From: Saccoglossus kowalevskii
Taxonomy: Eukaryota; Hemichordata; Enteropneusta; Harrimaniidae
NCBI RefSeq assembly: GCF_000003605.2
Contig: NW_003116453.1
Span: 115,039-155,243 of the forward strand
Length of the DNA stretch: 40,205 nt
Direction of reading: 5' to 3'
Every line of letters begins with the position of its first letter. The first letter of the stretch is position 1. Below the pieces are notes generated by a model that did not search any database, was not told the DNA's origin, and was given only the letters and a program-made list of their open reading frames with translations. A program made the translations under genes and the position numbers. Below are positions 18,093 through 28,407 of this stretch, piece after piece.

Positions 18093-21005
18093 TCATTTAC
18101 AGAAAATGGGTAGAAAACAATGTGGGTTGTTACCGAATAACACTTGTATGAACGGATCAACTATAGTCGGGGATTTTAAGGCATCTTCTAATTTGACCCA
18201 AAATAAATTCCTTGCAACTGGATCATCTGTTTTAGGCCATTTTATTATTGGTTTATTACAAAAAAGCTTTCTCAATTCCAGGGGCATTTCCCCATTGGGA
18301 ATCGGCTTTAACAAAACAAGAATTATGACATCTCGACCCTCCTGAAAAAGCTCTTGCAAAGCTAGGAACATGCCATAAATACACAATTCACAGTTGACAA
18401 AATTTGATGTTAGTAAGAGAATTGTCTTTCTACTCTCTTGGATCGCATCCAATATATTAGTCACTTTGTACCCACTGCTGAAATCTTTCTCACTCGTGCA
18501 GATATTAAACTTTGGGTGGTCACCCTCGCCAAATTTGGGCAAAAATTCATCATTCACCCAGTCACTATCAGCATTATTGTAATAAACAAACGTGTCATAC
18601 TTTCTGTCTTCTGTGATAGGTTTATACCCTTTCATCTTTATACGACAAACGTACCATCCGTACTTGATATTGTAGCGATAGTAAAAACATACTGTGGATA
18701 CAGTCAATAGGAAAGCAAAACCGCATGACAAACTGACTGATAAATGAACATGGAGAAAAGACTCGCATGGCAGAACAGCAGGATCAAAATTACGAACATC
18801 TCCATCGACTTCAAAATTGTCATGAGCGTTGGCACACTGGTACTTATGAAAATTGACCAGTTTGACCGAGTAATCAGTTTGAGCCCAATTACGAAACCAA
18901 CTAAGAAGACAATCACAGCGTAATACATTCCAGGATAAGTCCAATTCAACGAGGGATGGCAAATATTCACTTGAAAGCATAAAATGGGGAATTGATGACA
19001 ACCCATTATTTGACAGCATCAGTTTTTTCAACTTCGGCATGCGCCAACTACCATTAATTGCATGTATTTCATTTTTGCTAAGATCCAAGTGAATCAAGTA
19101 CTGAAGGCGACTGAACAACGACAGGTCAAGGTGATCAAACTTGTTGTTATTTAAATTTAAATACTTGACATTAGAAATCCCATCAAACACAATCTTTGAA
19201 AGTTGTGTAATTAGACTATAAGATATTTCAAGTTTAATCAAGTTAGGAAATGTTAACAGGGAGTTTTCCCACTGCACATTGAAGTCATTTTTCCATTTAT
19301 AGTTTTTCTGGAGATCAGGGCACATAGGCCTTCTATTATTGAGAATCAACTGTTGGATAGATGTAGCATTCTTAAAAAGTGACAGTCGGACTCGCCTTCC
19401 AGAAAGATCAACATACTGAAGAAGTGGCAATACAGATAGCCCATGCTCATACTCTGACTGATCCAAGACAGCCAAGCAGTTGTATGAAATATCAAGTATT
19501 TTCAATGAATTAAGTGGATAAGAAGAAATCAACTTAGTGGGTATTGTATTTAAGTCATTCCCATAAAGGTTTAGATGTTCTAGCTGTGGTAATTTATGCA
19601 AAACTTTGATTAGAAATTTGAATGCATCACCTTTCAAATTGATGGAATGTAATACTATTTTCTTGAGTGTTGGGATCAAAAATAAATTCCAGGCATCTTC
19701 TAGCATATGGGTATTGTGAGTCACCAAATGCGTATTGTTAGAAAGGAAAAGTTCCTCCAATTTGTAACTACTATTAGAGAATGTTTTCAGAGCACTCAGT
19801 CCCCTCAAGGTAAGCTTATTGTATGATAAGTCTAATCTCGTTAGACTCGCAAGTCCGACGAAAGCATGCTCATCAAAGTAAGTGATGAAATTATGACTAA
19901 GATTAAGAGTACGTAGATTGTTAAGATGTTTGAAAACATAATCCTTGACATGATCAACTCTACTTCCAGACAAGTTCAAGTTTGTTAGTGTGGAATGAAA
20001 ACTTTGGTTCAAAGGAGCATCTAAACCAGATAAAGACAACCCTTCGGTGATATCAGAATAGAATTTAAAAAACTTGTGACCCATACTCCGTGACACTTTG
20101 AAAAAACATGTAGGCAAACCATCATGAAGAGTCAAATGTTTTGTCTTCAGACTCCAGAAAGCATTATAAGGCAGACTCATATCGCGGCAGATTTCTCCAC
20201 ACAGACTGTCATTGCTAAAAATGGACACCATCTTTACTTCTTGCAACTTTTTCAACTTTTCAAAGTCATCATTGAAATGGATTTCAGAAAAATTACCACC
20301 AAGAAAGAGTACCTCCAAATTGGTCAGCTTAATCAATGCAATAGGTATCTCCTTTAAGTTGCTAGGAACCATGTGTAAGGTTGTCAAGTTCTGAAGTTGA
20401 GAAAAAGTCTCCGGATTGAGAGTAGTAATGAAAGTATGAGACAAATCCAAGGTCTGCAGCTTTGTCAGGTGATTAAAAGCATCTTTAGAAATATTGTATA
20501 TGGGATTTTTCTGCAGGTTTAGTATATGTAGATTTGATACACCTTTAAACAAATGCTCACACAGGAAAGTTATTCCCATTCCAGTCAAGCTCAAAACTTT
20601 GAGGCCATTCAATCCATGAAACGTGTCAGGAGAAAAGGATGGCTGGATAGATCTGTTGCATGCAGGAGCAGTAACATCAGACCCACTCAGGTACAAATAC
20701 TGCAATCTGACAAGCATGGTAAACGACTTGGGTTCAATATGAACATGCTCACTGTTAGACAATAGATAGACCTTCAAGTATTCAAGTGACGACAGTTTAT
20801 TAAAAGTCCCTGCGGTGATGTTCGCCAGGTCTAATTTCGTCAGAGACAGGTGAGTTATGTTTGAAAGTAGACTTGGCACTTGATCCACACTATAGTTAAT
20901 CTCCACAAAACTTTGATTGTACACTTTCCAAGGTGAAATCGTCGATCCACATGAAACATAATTAAAGAGAAACACTGTAATAAACAGGAAAGTTTTAAGA
21001 TCCAT
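18093..21005 (-). CDS. TLR-3: intact Toll-like receptor with a divergent TIR domain, 970 residues
   Basis: One open frame from the ATG at 21005 (a GTG 18 bases upstream is unlikely). Signal peptide 1 to about 20 (FLFITVFLFNYVSCG), then SPWKVYNQS. LRRs fill the ectodomain, the cap reads CDCLLSWFRNW, the membrane helix lies at about 753-775 and the TIR domain at about 801-970. The TIR fold is recognisable (YDTFVYYN, AIQESRKTILLL, RNLFWVKLEDAL) but several usually conserved residues differ. The BB loop is EKDFSSGYK, with Ser (codon at 18474-18476) where TLR-1/2 have Pro. SEWCYFEM is NCELCIYGM, losing the Trp and the Glu. The tail runs 16 residues past the point where TLR-1/2 stop, because a TTA codon stands where TLR-2 has TGA. 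The long open frame argues against decay. It may signal through a different partner or act as a decoy or regulator; that is inference. Confidence 0.95.
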   Translation of the reverse strand: MDLKTFLFITVFLFNYVSCGSTISPWKVYNQSFVEINYSVDQVPSLLSNITHLSLTKLDLANITAGTFNKLSSLEYLKVYLLSNSEHVHIEPKSFTMLVRLQYLYLSGSDVTAPACNRSIQPSFSPDTFHGLNGLKVLSLTGMGITFLCEHLFKGVSNLHILNLQKNPIYNISKDAFNHLTKLQTLDLSHTFITTLNPETFSQLQNLTTLHMVPSNLKEIPIALIKLTNLEVLFLGGNFSEIHFNDDFEKLKKLQEVKMVSIFSNDSLCGEICRDMSLPYNAFWSLKTKHLTLHDGLPTCFFKVSRSMGHKFFKFYSDITEGLSLSGLDAPLNQSFHSTLTNLNLSGSRVDHVKDYVFKHLNNLRTLNLSHNFITYFDEHAFVGLASLTRLDLSYNKLTLRGLSALKTFSNSSYKLEELFLSNNTHLVTHNTHMLEDAWNLFLIPTLKKIVLHSINLKGDAFKFLIKVLHKLPQLEHLNLYGNDLNTIPTKLISSYPLNSLKILDISYNCLAVLDQSEYEHGLSVLPLLQYVDLSGRRVRLSLFKNATSIQQLILNNRRPMCPDLQKNYKWKNDFNVQWENSLLTFPNLIKLEISYSLITQLSKIVFDGISNVKYLNLNNNKFDHLDLSLFSRLQYLIHLDLSKNEIHAINGSWRMPKLKKLMLSNNGLSSIPHFMLSSEYLPSLVELDLSWNVLRCDCLLSWFRNWAQTDYSVKLVNFHKYQCANAHDNFEVDGDVRNFDPAVLPCESFLHVHLSVSLSCGFAFLLTVSTVCFYYRYNIKYGWYVCRIKMKGYKPITEDRKYDTFVYYNNADSDWVNDEFLPKFGEGDHPKFNICTSEKDFSSGYKVTNILDAIQESRKTILLLTSNFVNCELCIYGMFLALQELFQEGRDVIILVLLKPIPNGEMPLELRKLFCNKPIIKWPKTDDPVARNLFWVKLEDALKSPTIVDPFIQVLFGNNPHCFLPIFCK

Positions 21006-21543
21006 ACTATGATAGAAGAGCACAATCTCAGACTGCTATGATGCATCCAGTATAAGGGAAAGTTATGATGCATATAGAGGAGTATAAGGAACATCAATTG
21101 GAAAAACAAGAAGTGAAACTTAGCGAGCATTTGTTGGTAAGTTTCAGATCATTGTACACAAACATATTCAATGTATTGATATGGCAAAAATGAAGAAGTA
21201 CACTGGTTCTATTGAATTGAGCGAGTTTGCAAATTGGCTGCCCCAATACTTCTGAGACTTGCTGTAAAATATCTTTAGTAAGCATGTTCAGTACATTTCC
21301 TTGCTGTTGAGAAACCGCCAATTTAAAAATGATGTATGCAAAATTGTTACGGTAATTTTTGACAAATGTCTAACAACAACAAAATGCACATGATGCCTAT
21401 AATCAATAGTCATGTGAGTCGGTAATTGTCATGTGTATAATGGTAGATCAAAGCTACATCAAGTATTGAATACAAAGCCTAGAATGGAACACGTACCAGA
21501 CACTGAATTTGATTACTGTTAACCTTTCAGGGAAGTAACCTGA

Positions 21544-21677
21544 TAATATGAGGTTATTACGAAAATGCACAAAGACAGTACAGCTGGAGTACTGACTGAA
21601 GCACAGCAAAGGTCGATGCGCGGCGTACTGTCTGAGTGCATATTTTGAGGTATTCTCGTAATAACCTTATTATTATA
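21544..21677. repeat. Inverted repeat / foldback element
   Basis: The left arm TAATATGAGGTTATTACGA, then AAATGCAC and AGACAGTAC (21544-21581), is matched in reverse by GTACTGTCTGAGTGCA and TCGTAATAACCTTATTA (21625-21677), with a 12-base insertion in the right arm. The loop is about 45 bases. Flanking A/T gives no clear target duplication. It is probably a small foldback DNA element. Confidence 0.7.
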
Positions 21678-22277
21678 CATCTTTTCCTTCCAAGGATACA
21701 TTATGGGAATGCCGAAATCCAAAAAGTTTAGAACAGAATCAGCGAACTTCTTTGTGTGGAGTCCGGTCCAACCCCAATGGCAGCCATGTTTGTTTTTTTA
21801 TTATTAGAAGACGCTTACGTGTGTAATCATTCCATATTTGGAATTCGCATTTCCTTAAAATACGGCAAAATTACAGCACGCTGTAACTTAAGGCGTTACG
21901 GTGACAGATGTATAATAATATTTTATACAAAACGATTTGTAATGTTCAACCGTCTAGACTGTTACAATCCACATTTCAACACATCTTTGGAGAAGATCTC
22001 ACATGAAGGTCAAATATAGGTCAGCCACGAACAGTTCTAGGAGGTATACACCTAATTTTATTCATTTTTCTTGACATTATTTCAACTGGACACACTACCA
22101 ATAAACCCTGATATGACTAGCATAACCAATCAGCCTGAAAATATAAATTTCAGACGTCAACTCTCTGTTTACCTTTCACATTCATTTCACATTCATTTCA
22201 CATCACATCACAAATACTCTATTCAAAGTTATCAACATGCATTAATAAATGATTACATTATCCTATTCTTGGGGAGA

Positions 22278-22317
22278 GCATTTTCACTGCCTGGCAACCA
22301 TCACTGTGAAAACAAAC
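22278..22317. repeat. Dispersed 40-base repeat, copy 1
   Basis: ATTTTCACTGCCTGGCAACC followed by ATCACTGTGAAAACAAA; near identical to 28962-29001. TTTTCAC and GTGAAAA make it a hairpin. Less similar flanking matches (AACAAGA, CCTGAAAATATA) suggest it is part of a larger degraded repeat. Confidence 0.65.
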
Positions 22318-23668
22318 ATTGAAACAGCTTAACAAGACTATCCCTACATGTGCAACATACCGTACTCGATCGCGTTAGCGCCCAGGGGCCTCAACTCAGA
22401 AAATCACGATTTTTTTTAGGGGTAGGCGCTTACCGGAGCACCCCCTCGAACAAGAGTGCAAATGACAAATTTGATTCATCAATTGACAGATTACGTCTTT
22501 GAGGGAAAATCAAATTACGAAATTAGTTGAGTCGTCATTGATTTTCACAATGAAGAAACAGAAATGATAAAAAAAAATATGCACATTTTATTACAATATC
22601 AATTACGTACCACCAGAATTTACGAAATTAAAAACATTTGAGTCTGTTGGAACCATGGTTGGAACACAGTCGAAGTCAAAATTGTCATATTATCTCCACT
22701 GACGAAGGTGTTGGATCGTACGCAAACTCTCGATGAAAATCACTTTCCGCCATGATGCATTTGACCTGTAGCAAGCGTACTTTGACCTAATGGGTCAAGT
22801 TGGTTATTAACCAATCAGAATTTCTTCGGAAATTCCCGAAAACTTTCCGGTAACGCAATGCGAAAGTGCGATCTGTGGGAATTTCAGCGAATAAACGACA
22901 TGGTTTTTCCAAAAAACTTGTAACTAGCCATTTTTGAGAGGTAAACTGAATACTAGTATGGCATAAAATATTTACCGCATTTTACTTGTATTAACAGGTC
23001 ATTGTCGAAGCGTAGTTTACGCACGGTTACCGTGTTCTACGCATTCACAACATATTCACAGTGGTCGATATCCACGCTGTATCATATAATAACGATTACC
23101 AAGATTCGTTACGCAAGACCAAGTTTTAAATTAGTTGCATTTTTTGGTTGCTCGGGATTGCTTCGAAGTGTTTTCTGTTTCCTTGACTTGCGCTGTTTTC
23201 AACAGTTTTTCAACCAGCGCTCGACAGCAAAGCCCATAGAAACACATGGTACAGTGGTTTGGGTCTCAGTAACGAAATACATTCCACGACGTAGCTCCGC
23301 CCCGAGAATATAATAAATATAAGCTGTTATTGTTTCAAGTTAGATTACCAGACGACATAACGTTGATACTATAATAGGTTACCTTAGTTTACTCCATAAA
23401 ATGATCTATATTCATATTTGGAAATTATAAATATGGACGACATATTTCACAGACTTGCATATACATGTACATGTACGTAATATTTTAAACAATTTTTTTC
23501 TGACTTATTTGTTCTTGGTATTTTAATTTATAAAGGGATAGACAGGGTGTAGAAATGAAACAAGATACAATGTGTAATAACCATATGACCATATAATATG
23601 ATGAACCCCCTAGCCTAGTAGTGATAATCACATTTACAGTTCCAACCAACTTGATTTTTCATTTGTAT

Positions 23669-23676
23669 TTCCTCTT
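23669..23676 (+). promoter_or_regulatory. ETS-like TTCCTCTT site upstream of TLR-4
   Basis: Sense-strand TATTTCCTCTTTACT, 31-38 bases before the TLR-4 ATG, has the same orientation and core (TTCCTCTT) as the sites before TLR-1 and TLR-2. The base 5' of the core differs, so it is a weaker match. Confidence 0.4.
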
Positions 23677-23706
23677 TACTGCGTGCTGACTGACTGACTG
23701 AATACA

Positions 23707-26594
23707 ATGAAGTTTTTCACATTCAGCAGATCCTGTACCGGTAGTAGACATTGTGTGGTATCAACATGCAAGTGGGCGTTTCTTCTAGCAATGTTGTCTG
23801 AATGGGCATTCAGTGTGGAGTGCCAGATTCTGGAAGTAAGTTCAAGACCATGTAAAGTTTACAACCTCACGTATTTAGACTGCAGGTTTCAGAATATCAT
23901 TGATGTCCCCAGTGATCTAGCAAAGAACTTGACATCTTTGGATTTGTTAGTAAACAATATTACATCCATCAGGAAGGACAGCTTCCTGGCATTGTCACAG
24001 CTTGTATACCTGGAGCTGAGTAGAAACAACATAGTGGAAATAGAACCATATTCCTTCTCGCGTCTTGAGCGGCTGGAGTACTTGGGGCTTCTGAGAACCG
24101 GATTTGCTTTTAAAGGTGGGTTTCACATCACTACTCAGACGTTTCATGGGCTAGGACAGCTGAGAACTTTGGATCTTACTTTGGCTGGCTTGAATGATGT
24201 GAGCAAGGAATATTTTTTTAATACGCCAAACCTTAGAACTTTACGACTCAGTTTAAACTTTATTTATGTCTTGCCGGAAGACACCTTCGAATATGTATCA
24301 AAGTTAGAGTTGCTGGACCTTGGTGGTATTTTCATCACAACCATAGCTCCATGGACATTTGCAAACTCTCGCAGACTTACGGGAGTTGTACCTGAACTGG
24401 ACAAGAATAACAACAATGCCGCTAGATCCCATTTCACCACTATTGAACTTACGAATGTTGTTTATTGAGGGGCCCTTTACAATTGTGGATTTTAATAGCA
24501 CACTCACAAATTTGAGAAGCCTGAGTGAAGTGGAGACTAATGTATGTAACTTTACCGATTTAAATAATTTGGAAAATGCTTACTGCTACGACACGAACTT
24601 CAGCCATGCTCCTTTCCAGGAACTGCATACTAATAGTATTATATTGAATGAAGTTGTAATCGAAGATGAAAACATCAATAAAGTTCTTGCTGGTCCATTT
24701 TCACCCTCAACTAGAGAACTTTATTTGGAACTTGTGACAGGCTTAAGTATCAAACACATCAACGGAGAAATTCTTAATGGTGTGCTAAACTCTTCCATTG
24801 AAATAATTGACCTTTCACGCAACGACATCGTTGGTATCGAACCTGGAACCTTTCACAATATGACCAACATCAAACACCTGAATTTAAGTTCAAACGCTTT
24901 CTGTTTGTTAGACAAACCTGCTTTTGAGGGACTAGAAAACCTGAAAATTCTGGATCTTACATCAAGTCATTTATTCTCGGTACCTTATTTGCGACCTCTG
25001 ACTCATCTCCAGGTGTTCAACATGTCATTCAACAGTCTTAAAAATCCAATCAATTACCACGCATTCAGAGAAGCGCCAAATTTAGAAGTCCTGATACTGA
25101 AACATACATCGTTATCAGATTTAGCGATTAGTAACGGGTGTCTCCACAATCTCACAAATCTGCAGGTCCTCGATCTGAGTGAAAACGAACTAATTTACAT
25201 ACCGCGAATCATAAATGAAAACATACTGACAATGCCAAACTTGAAAAAAATTGATTTCTCAAATAACTATCATGCCCATTTTATGAACAATTACAGAGCT
25301 ACCTTGGCACCGCTGACTCACCTCGAGAGTGCTGATTTCAGTGCAGTCTATCCTGAACTGTTCATATTTAGCAATGTCACGTCCCTAAAGGAACTGACAA
25401 TGAACAACAATAATGGCCAAGCTGGACAGTGGGGTGGTAATTTCAATAAGGACTGGGTCAAATACCAAATCTACCTGCCAAGATTGGAGTTTCTATCATT
25501 GTCAAATTCAGCTATACGTGTACTGAGTCTTGACGTGGTGAGTTCTATACCAGCGATAAAACACCTTGACTTGACGCACAATTTATTGAAATCGTTTGAC
25601 AGATCAGTATTTTCCACACTTTCTTACCTGGTGACTCTGGATCTCAGTTCCAATCTGATAGCAGAGGCTATCAATACTTGGAATCAAACCTCACTTCACA
25701 CTATCTTACTTCATGCCAATAAACTCACAGTAATTGATGAAGACTGGATCAGCGAAGAATACCTCCCATCTTTAAAGACGCTGGATGTCTCCTCAAACTC
25801 GCTGAAATGCAACTGCGATCTAGTTTGGTTTCGCATGTGGATAGAAACTGACGCGAATGTCAACTTAATCGACTACGGCACCTATACGTGTACATCTCCA
25901 ACAAATAACAGCAAATTAATTCATCTCAAAGATTTTAATCCTAATAGGCTTCAATGTACGTCACCGTTTCCTTTGATTCTGACCATTGTGGGTAGTATTC
26001 TGTTTGCTATGCTGTTTATATTGATAGTAATTTCTGTCTACCATAGATGGTACATTCGCTACGGCTGCTTCTTGCTACGACTCAAAGTCAGGGGGTATCG
26101 TGAAATAACAGATGAAACAGAGATGCAAAAAAGTTTTGACGCATTTGTTAGTTACAACAGCAAAGACCTACAGTGGGTGTTGCATACTTTGGTACCAACA
26201 CTTGAAACCGGCGATGAACCTACATTTCGACTATGCACAGACTATCGTCATTTCATCGCGGGTAAGAGTATCGTGGACAATATCTTGGATTCTATCTTAG
26301 ATAGCAGGAAGACCATCTTGGTGTTGACTCCAAATTTTGTCACCAGTGAATGGTGCCACTTTGAACTTGAAATGGCACAGCATAGGCTATTTGAAGATGA
26401 CCGAGATGTACTGATTATAATTGTCCTGGAGGACATACCGGATAAAATTTTACCAAGACGTTTAAGGAAGTTGTTCTGCAAAAAGACTTTTATCAAATGG
26501 CCGCAGGAAGAAGAAGGAAGAGAGTTTATTTTGGGCCAGGTTAAAGGATGCACTGCAAAAGCCGAGTTTGGTGGATCGTTCAGTAGATGTATAA
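23707..26594 (+). pseudogene. TLR-4: Toll-like receptor with two one-base frameshifts
   Basis: ATG at 23707, with a signal peptide (WAFLLAMLSEWAFS) after a longish N-terminus, then the family motif as PCKVYNLTYLDC. LRRs run on, but near 24367 the frame shifts: the first frame stops at 24468, while LRR sequence continues one frame over as LADLRELYLNW. The cap (CNCDLVWFRMW), membrane helix (about 25970-26040) and TIR (from about 26128; FDAFVSYN, CTDYRHFIAGK, SEWCHFELEM) follow. A second extra base near 26525 hides box 3; one frame over it reads LFWARLKDAL, then a LVDRSVDV ending with TAA at 26592-26594, exactly the family ending. Ignoring both extra bases gives 961 residues, and the span then divides evenly into codons. 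Without correction the frame drifts into unrelated sequence to 26689. It is either a young pseudogene or has assembly errors. The BB-loop proline is Ala (GCG, 26258-26260). Confidence 0.92.
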
Positions 26595-26697
26595 CAAGCA
26601 GCCTCCTGGCTGAGATAGCTCCGCTGTTAGCAGTGCACATTTCAATTAAAGAACAGAAGATATCATTAGAAAATGAACAATATGTATAGTATTAAAA

Positions 26698-27060
26698 CAA
26701 TCAGACTTGCGGTTTTCAACAAGAAGTTGAAAATATCACTTTTTACCAAAAATTACAAAAATATTCACCAAAATTAGAGAATTGAAGATATCAACATGAA
26801 ATGAACAAATCTGAGAGAGGTCCACATGTAGTACCTATATATGTAATATCAAAGCAATCGGACTTGTGGTTTTTAACAAGAAGTCGAAAATATCACTTTT
26901 TACCAAAAATGACAAAAATATTCACCAAAATTAGAGAATTGAAGATATCATCATGAAATGAACAAATCTAAGAGATGTCTACCCAAGGTACATATACATC
27001 AAGTATCAAAGCATTCAGGCTTGTAGTTTTCAAGAAGAAGTCGAAAAAGTAAAACATTGA
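26698..27060. repeat. Tandem repeat, unit about 157 bp, 2.3 copies
   Basis: Units begin at about 26698, 26856 and 27013 and share AAAATATCACTTTTTACCAA, TTCACCAAAATTAGAGAATT and ATGAAATGAACAAATCT. The last partial unit ends in GACACGGATGACGACAGACA. The same family occurs singly at 6885-7090. It begins about 100 bases after the TLR-4 family stop. Confidence 0.8.
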
Positions 27061-28096
27061 CACGGATGACGACAGACAATCACTCAATAGTGTGTTCTGG
27101 GAATGTTATTGATAGCTGTGAAAAACCAGACAGAAATTACATCATGTTAATTTACACTTCTCTCTCTCTCTAAAGGAGTACTGTTCAGACAGTGGTGTAG
27201 TGGGTGAAACTGCTTTGGCAAAAATTGTTCTAACTTTTTTCTGAGATAAAAAATTCTATGACACATAATCTCAAAAAGGTCTTTAGTAGACGGCGTAGTT
27301 CTTATTGTCAAGCGTTTTTTTTTAATGCTTTCTGAGTATGACTTCTTTTCTTATCATATATCAAGCAGGACAATGACCTTTGTCTAGGTACTTTTAGTGA
27401 ATGTTACCTTTCCGGTGACAGTTTTCATTTAATCATAATGGCAGTACAGTATTGGTCTATTCCAGATGTCAGTGACTACAGGATGTAGACCTAGAGTTTA
27501 CCGGTGACTCTGCTTGAATAGCGCCCCCAATAGGTGAATAGAGGTATTTGATGATGGTGCAATCTTTGTGTACATGTATATAAGCCACTCATTGAAAAAT
27601 AAGTCAGTCTCTCGTACATGTGTGTGCTGAATGAACTAGAACTTTTATGTGTCTGTTATTTTAGGACAATCTTTACCGTTTTTAGAGCAAATAAAAAGTA
27701 AATTACAATTTAGAAAAATGGTGTACATTTCTGTATGAGTGCATGATATCAGAAAAAGGGGGAAAAATACAACTCATCTGCTAATCTGGAACAAAAAATC
27801 ATCTTTCTTAAACTAACTACCTGCCACTACCTGTTCAATAGACAGATTGGTTTGTGGGATAGCTATGACAATAAACATAAATACACAGGAATACAATTTG
27901 CTTGCACTAACGAGTTAATCAGTATAAGATCATTGAGGGACAAACACATGATTAGTATTGAACTTGATGTTCCATAAAAAATCAGATGACAAATAAAGTT
28001 AAAGTGCAAAAGTAAAACAAGATACATTTAGGGTTTGGATTACTAAAATATTTACATTTATATTTGTTATATTAATCCAAGTGGAAGGTCAATAAT
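27061..28096. other. Non-coding stretch downstream of TLR-4
   Basis: No gene recognised. A (CT)n run lies near 27159-27171. Nothing else of note. Confidence 0.55.
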
Positions 28097-28407
28097 CAGG
28101 GATTTTTTTAAACAAGGGAACAGGGGCACAGTGCCCTCATGCCATGGTCATGCGCCCTCTTACCCTGGAGCAGATCCTCTGGCAACCATGAAATTCTGAT
28201 TGACCAGGGATCACATGTGGCCACAGTCTTCAACTGTGAACTGTCTGATAGTAATTTGGGCCTCAAAGAAGCCATAGAATGTTCCATTTTAACTTAGAAT
28301 TATCAAAAACACCACACCTTGGTAGGGAGAACCTTATCTCCCCCAATTGGTGGCGCCGCTGAATTGCAGTGCTCCCTTTTGCAGTTTTTTTTCTAGAAAG
28401 ACCCCTG
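28097..28407. mobile_element. hAT-like non-autonomous element, about 311 bp
   Basis: The left end CAGGGATTTTTTTAAACAAG then GGGGCACAGTGCC is matched by the inverted right end CAGGGGTCTTTCTAGAAAA then GGGAGCACTGC. The 8 bases AATAATCA occur at 28091-28098 (sharing CA with the left end) and at 28408-28415 directly after the right end, as an 8-bp target duplication would. CAGGG termini plus 8-bp duplications are typical of the hAT superfamily. No transposase coding. Confidence 0.7.

Larger units (their letters stand above)
21024..23706. other. Divergent intergenic region between TLR-3 and TLR-4
   Basis: This 2.7 kb stretch holds the 5' flanks of both genes in opposite directions. No other gene is seen. 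It contains an inverted repeat (21544-21677), a TTCACATTCATT-type short tandem (about 22172-22205), a 40-base segment shared with 28962, and a relatively GC-rich, hairpin-prone piece near 22365-22450 (GCGCCCAGGGGCC, AGGGGTAGGCGC). I find no copy of the 13-base ETS-like site in front of TLR-3. Confidence 0.55.

Noticed and set aside
24359-24468. Programmed ribosomal frameshifting in TLR-4
   Set aside because: No slippery heptamer at the shift, and there are two separate shifts in the same gene; simple indels or sequence errors explain them better.
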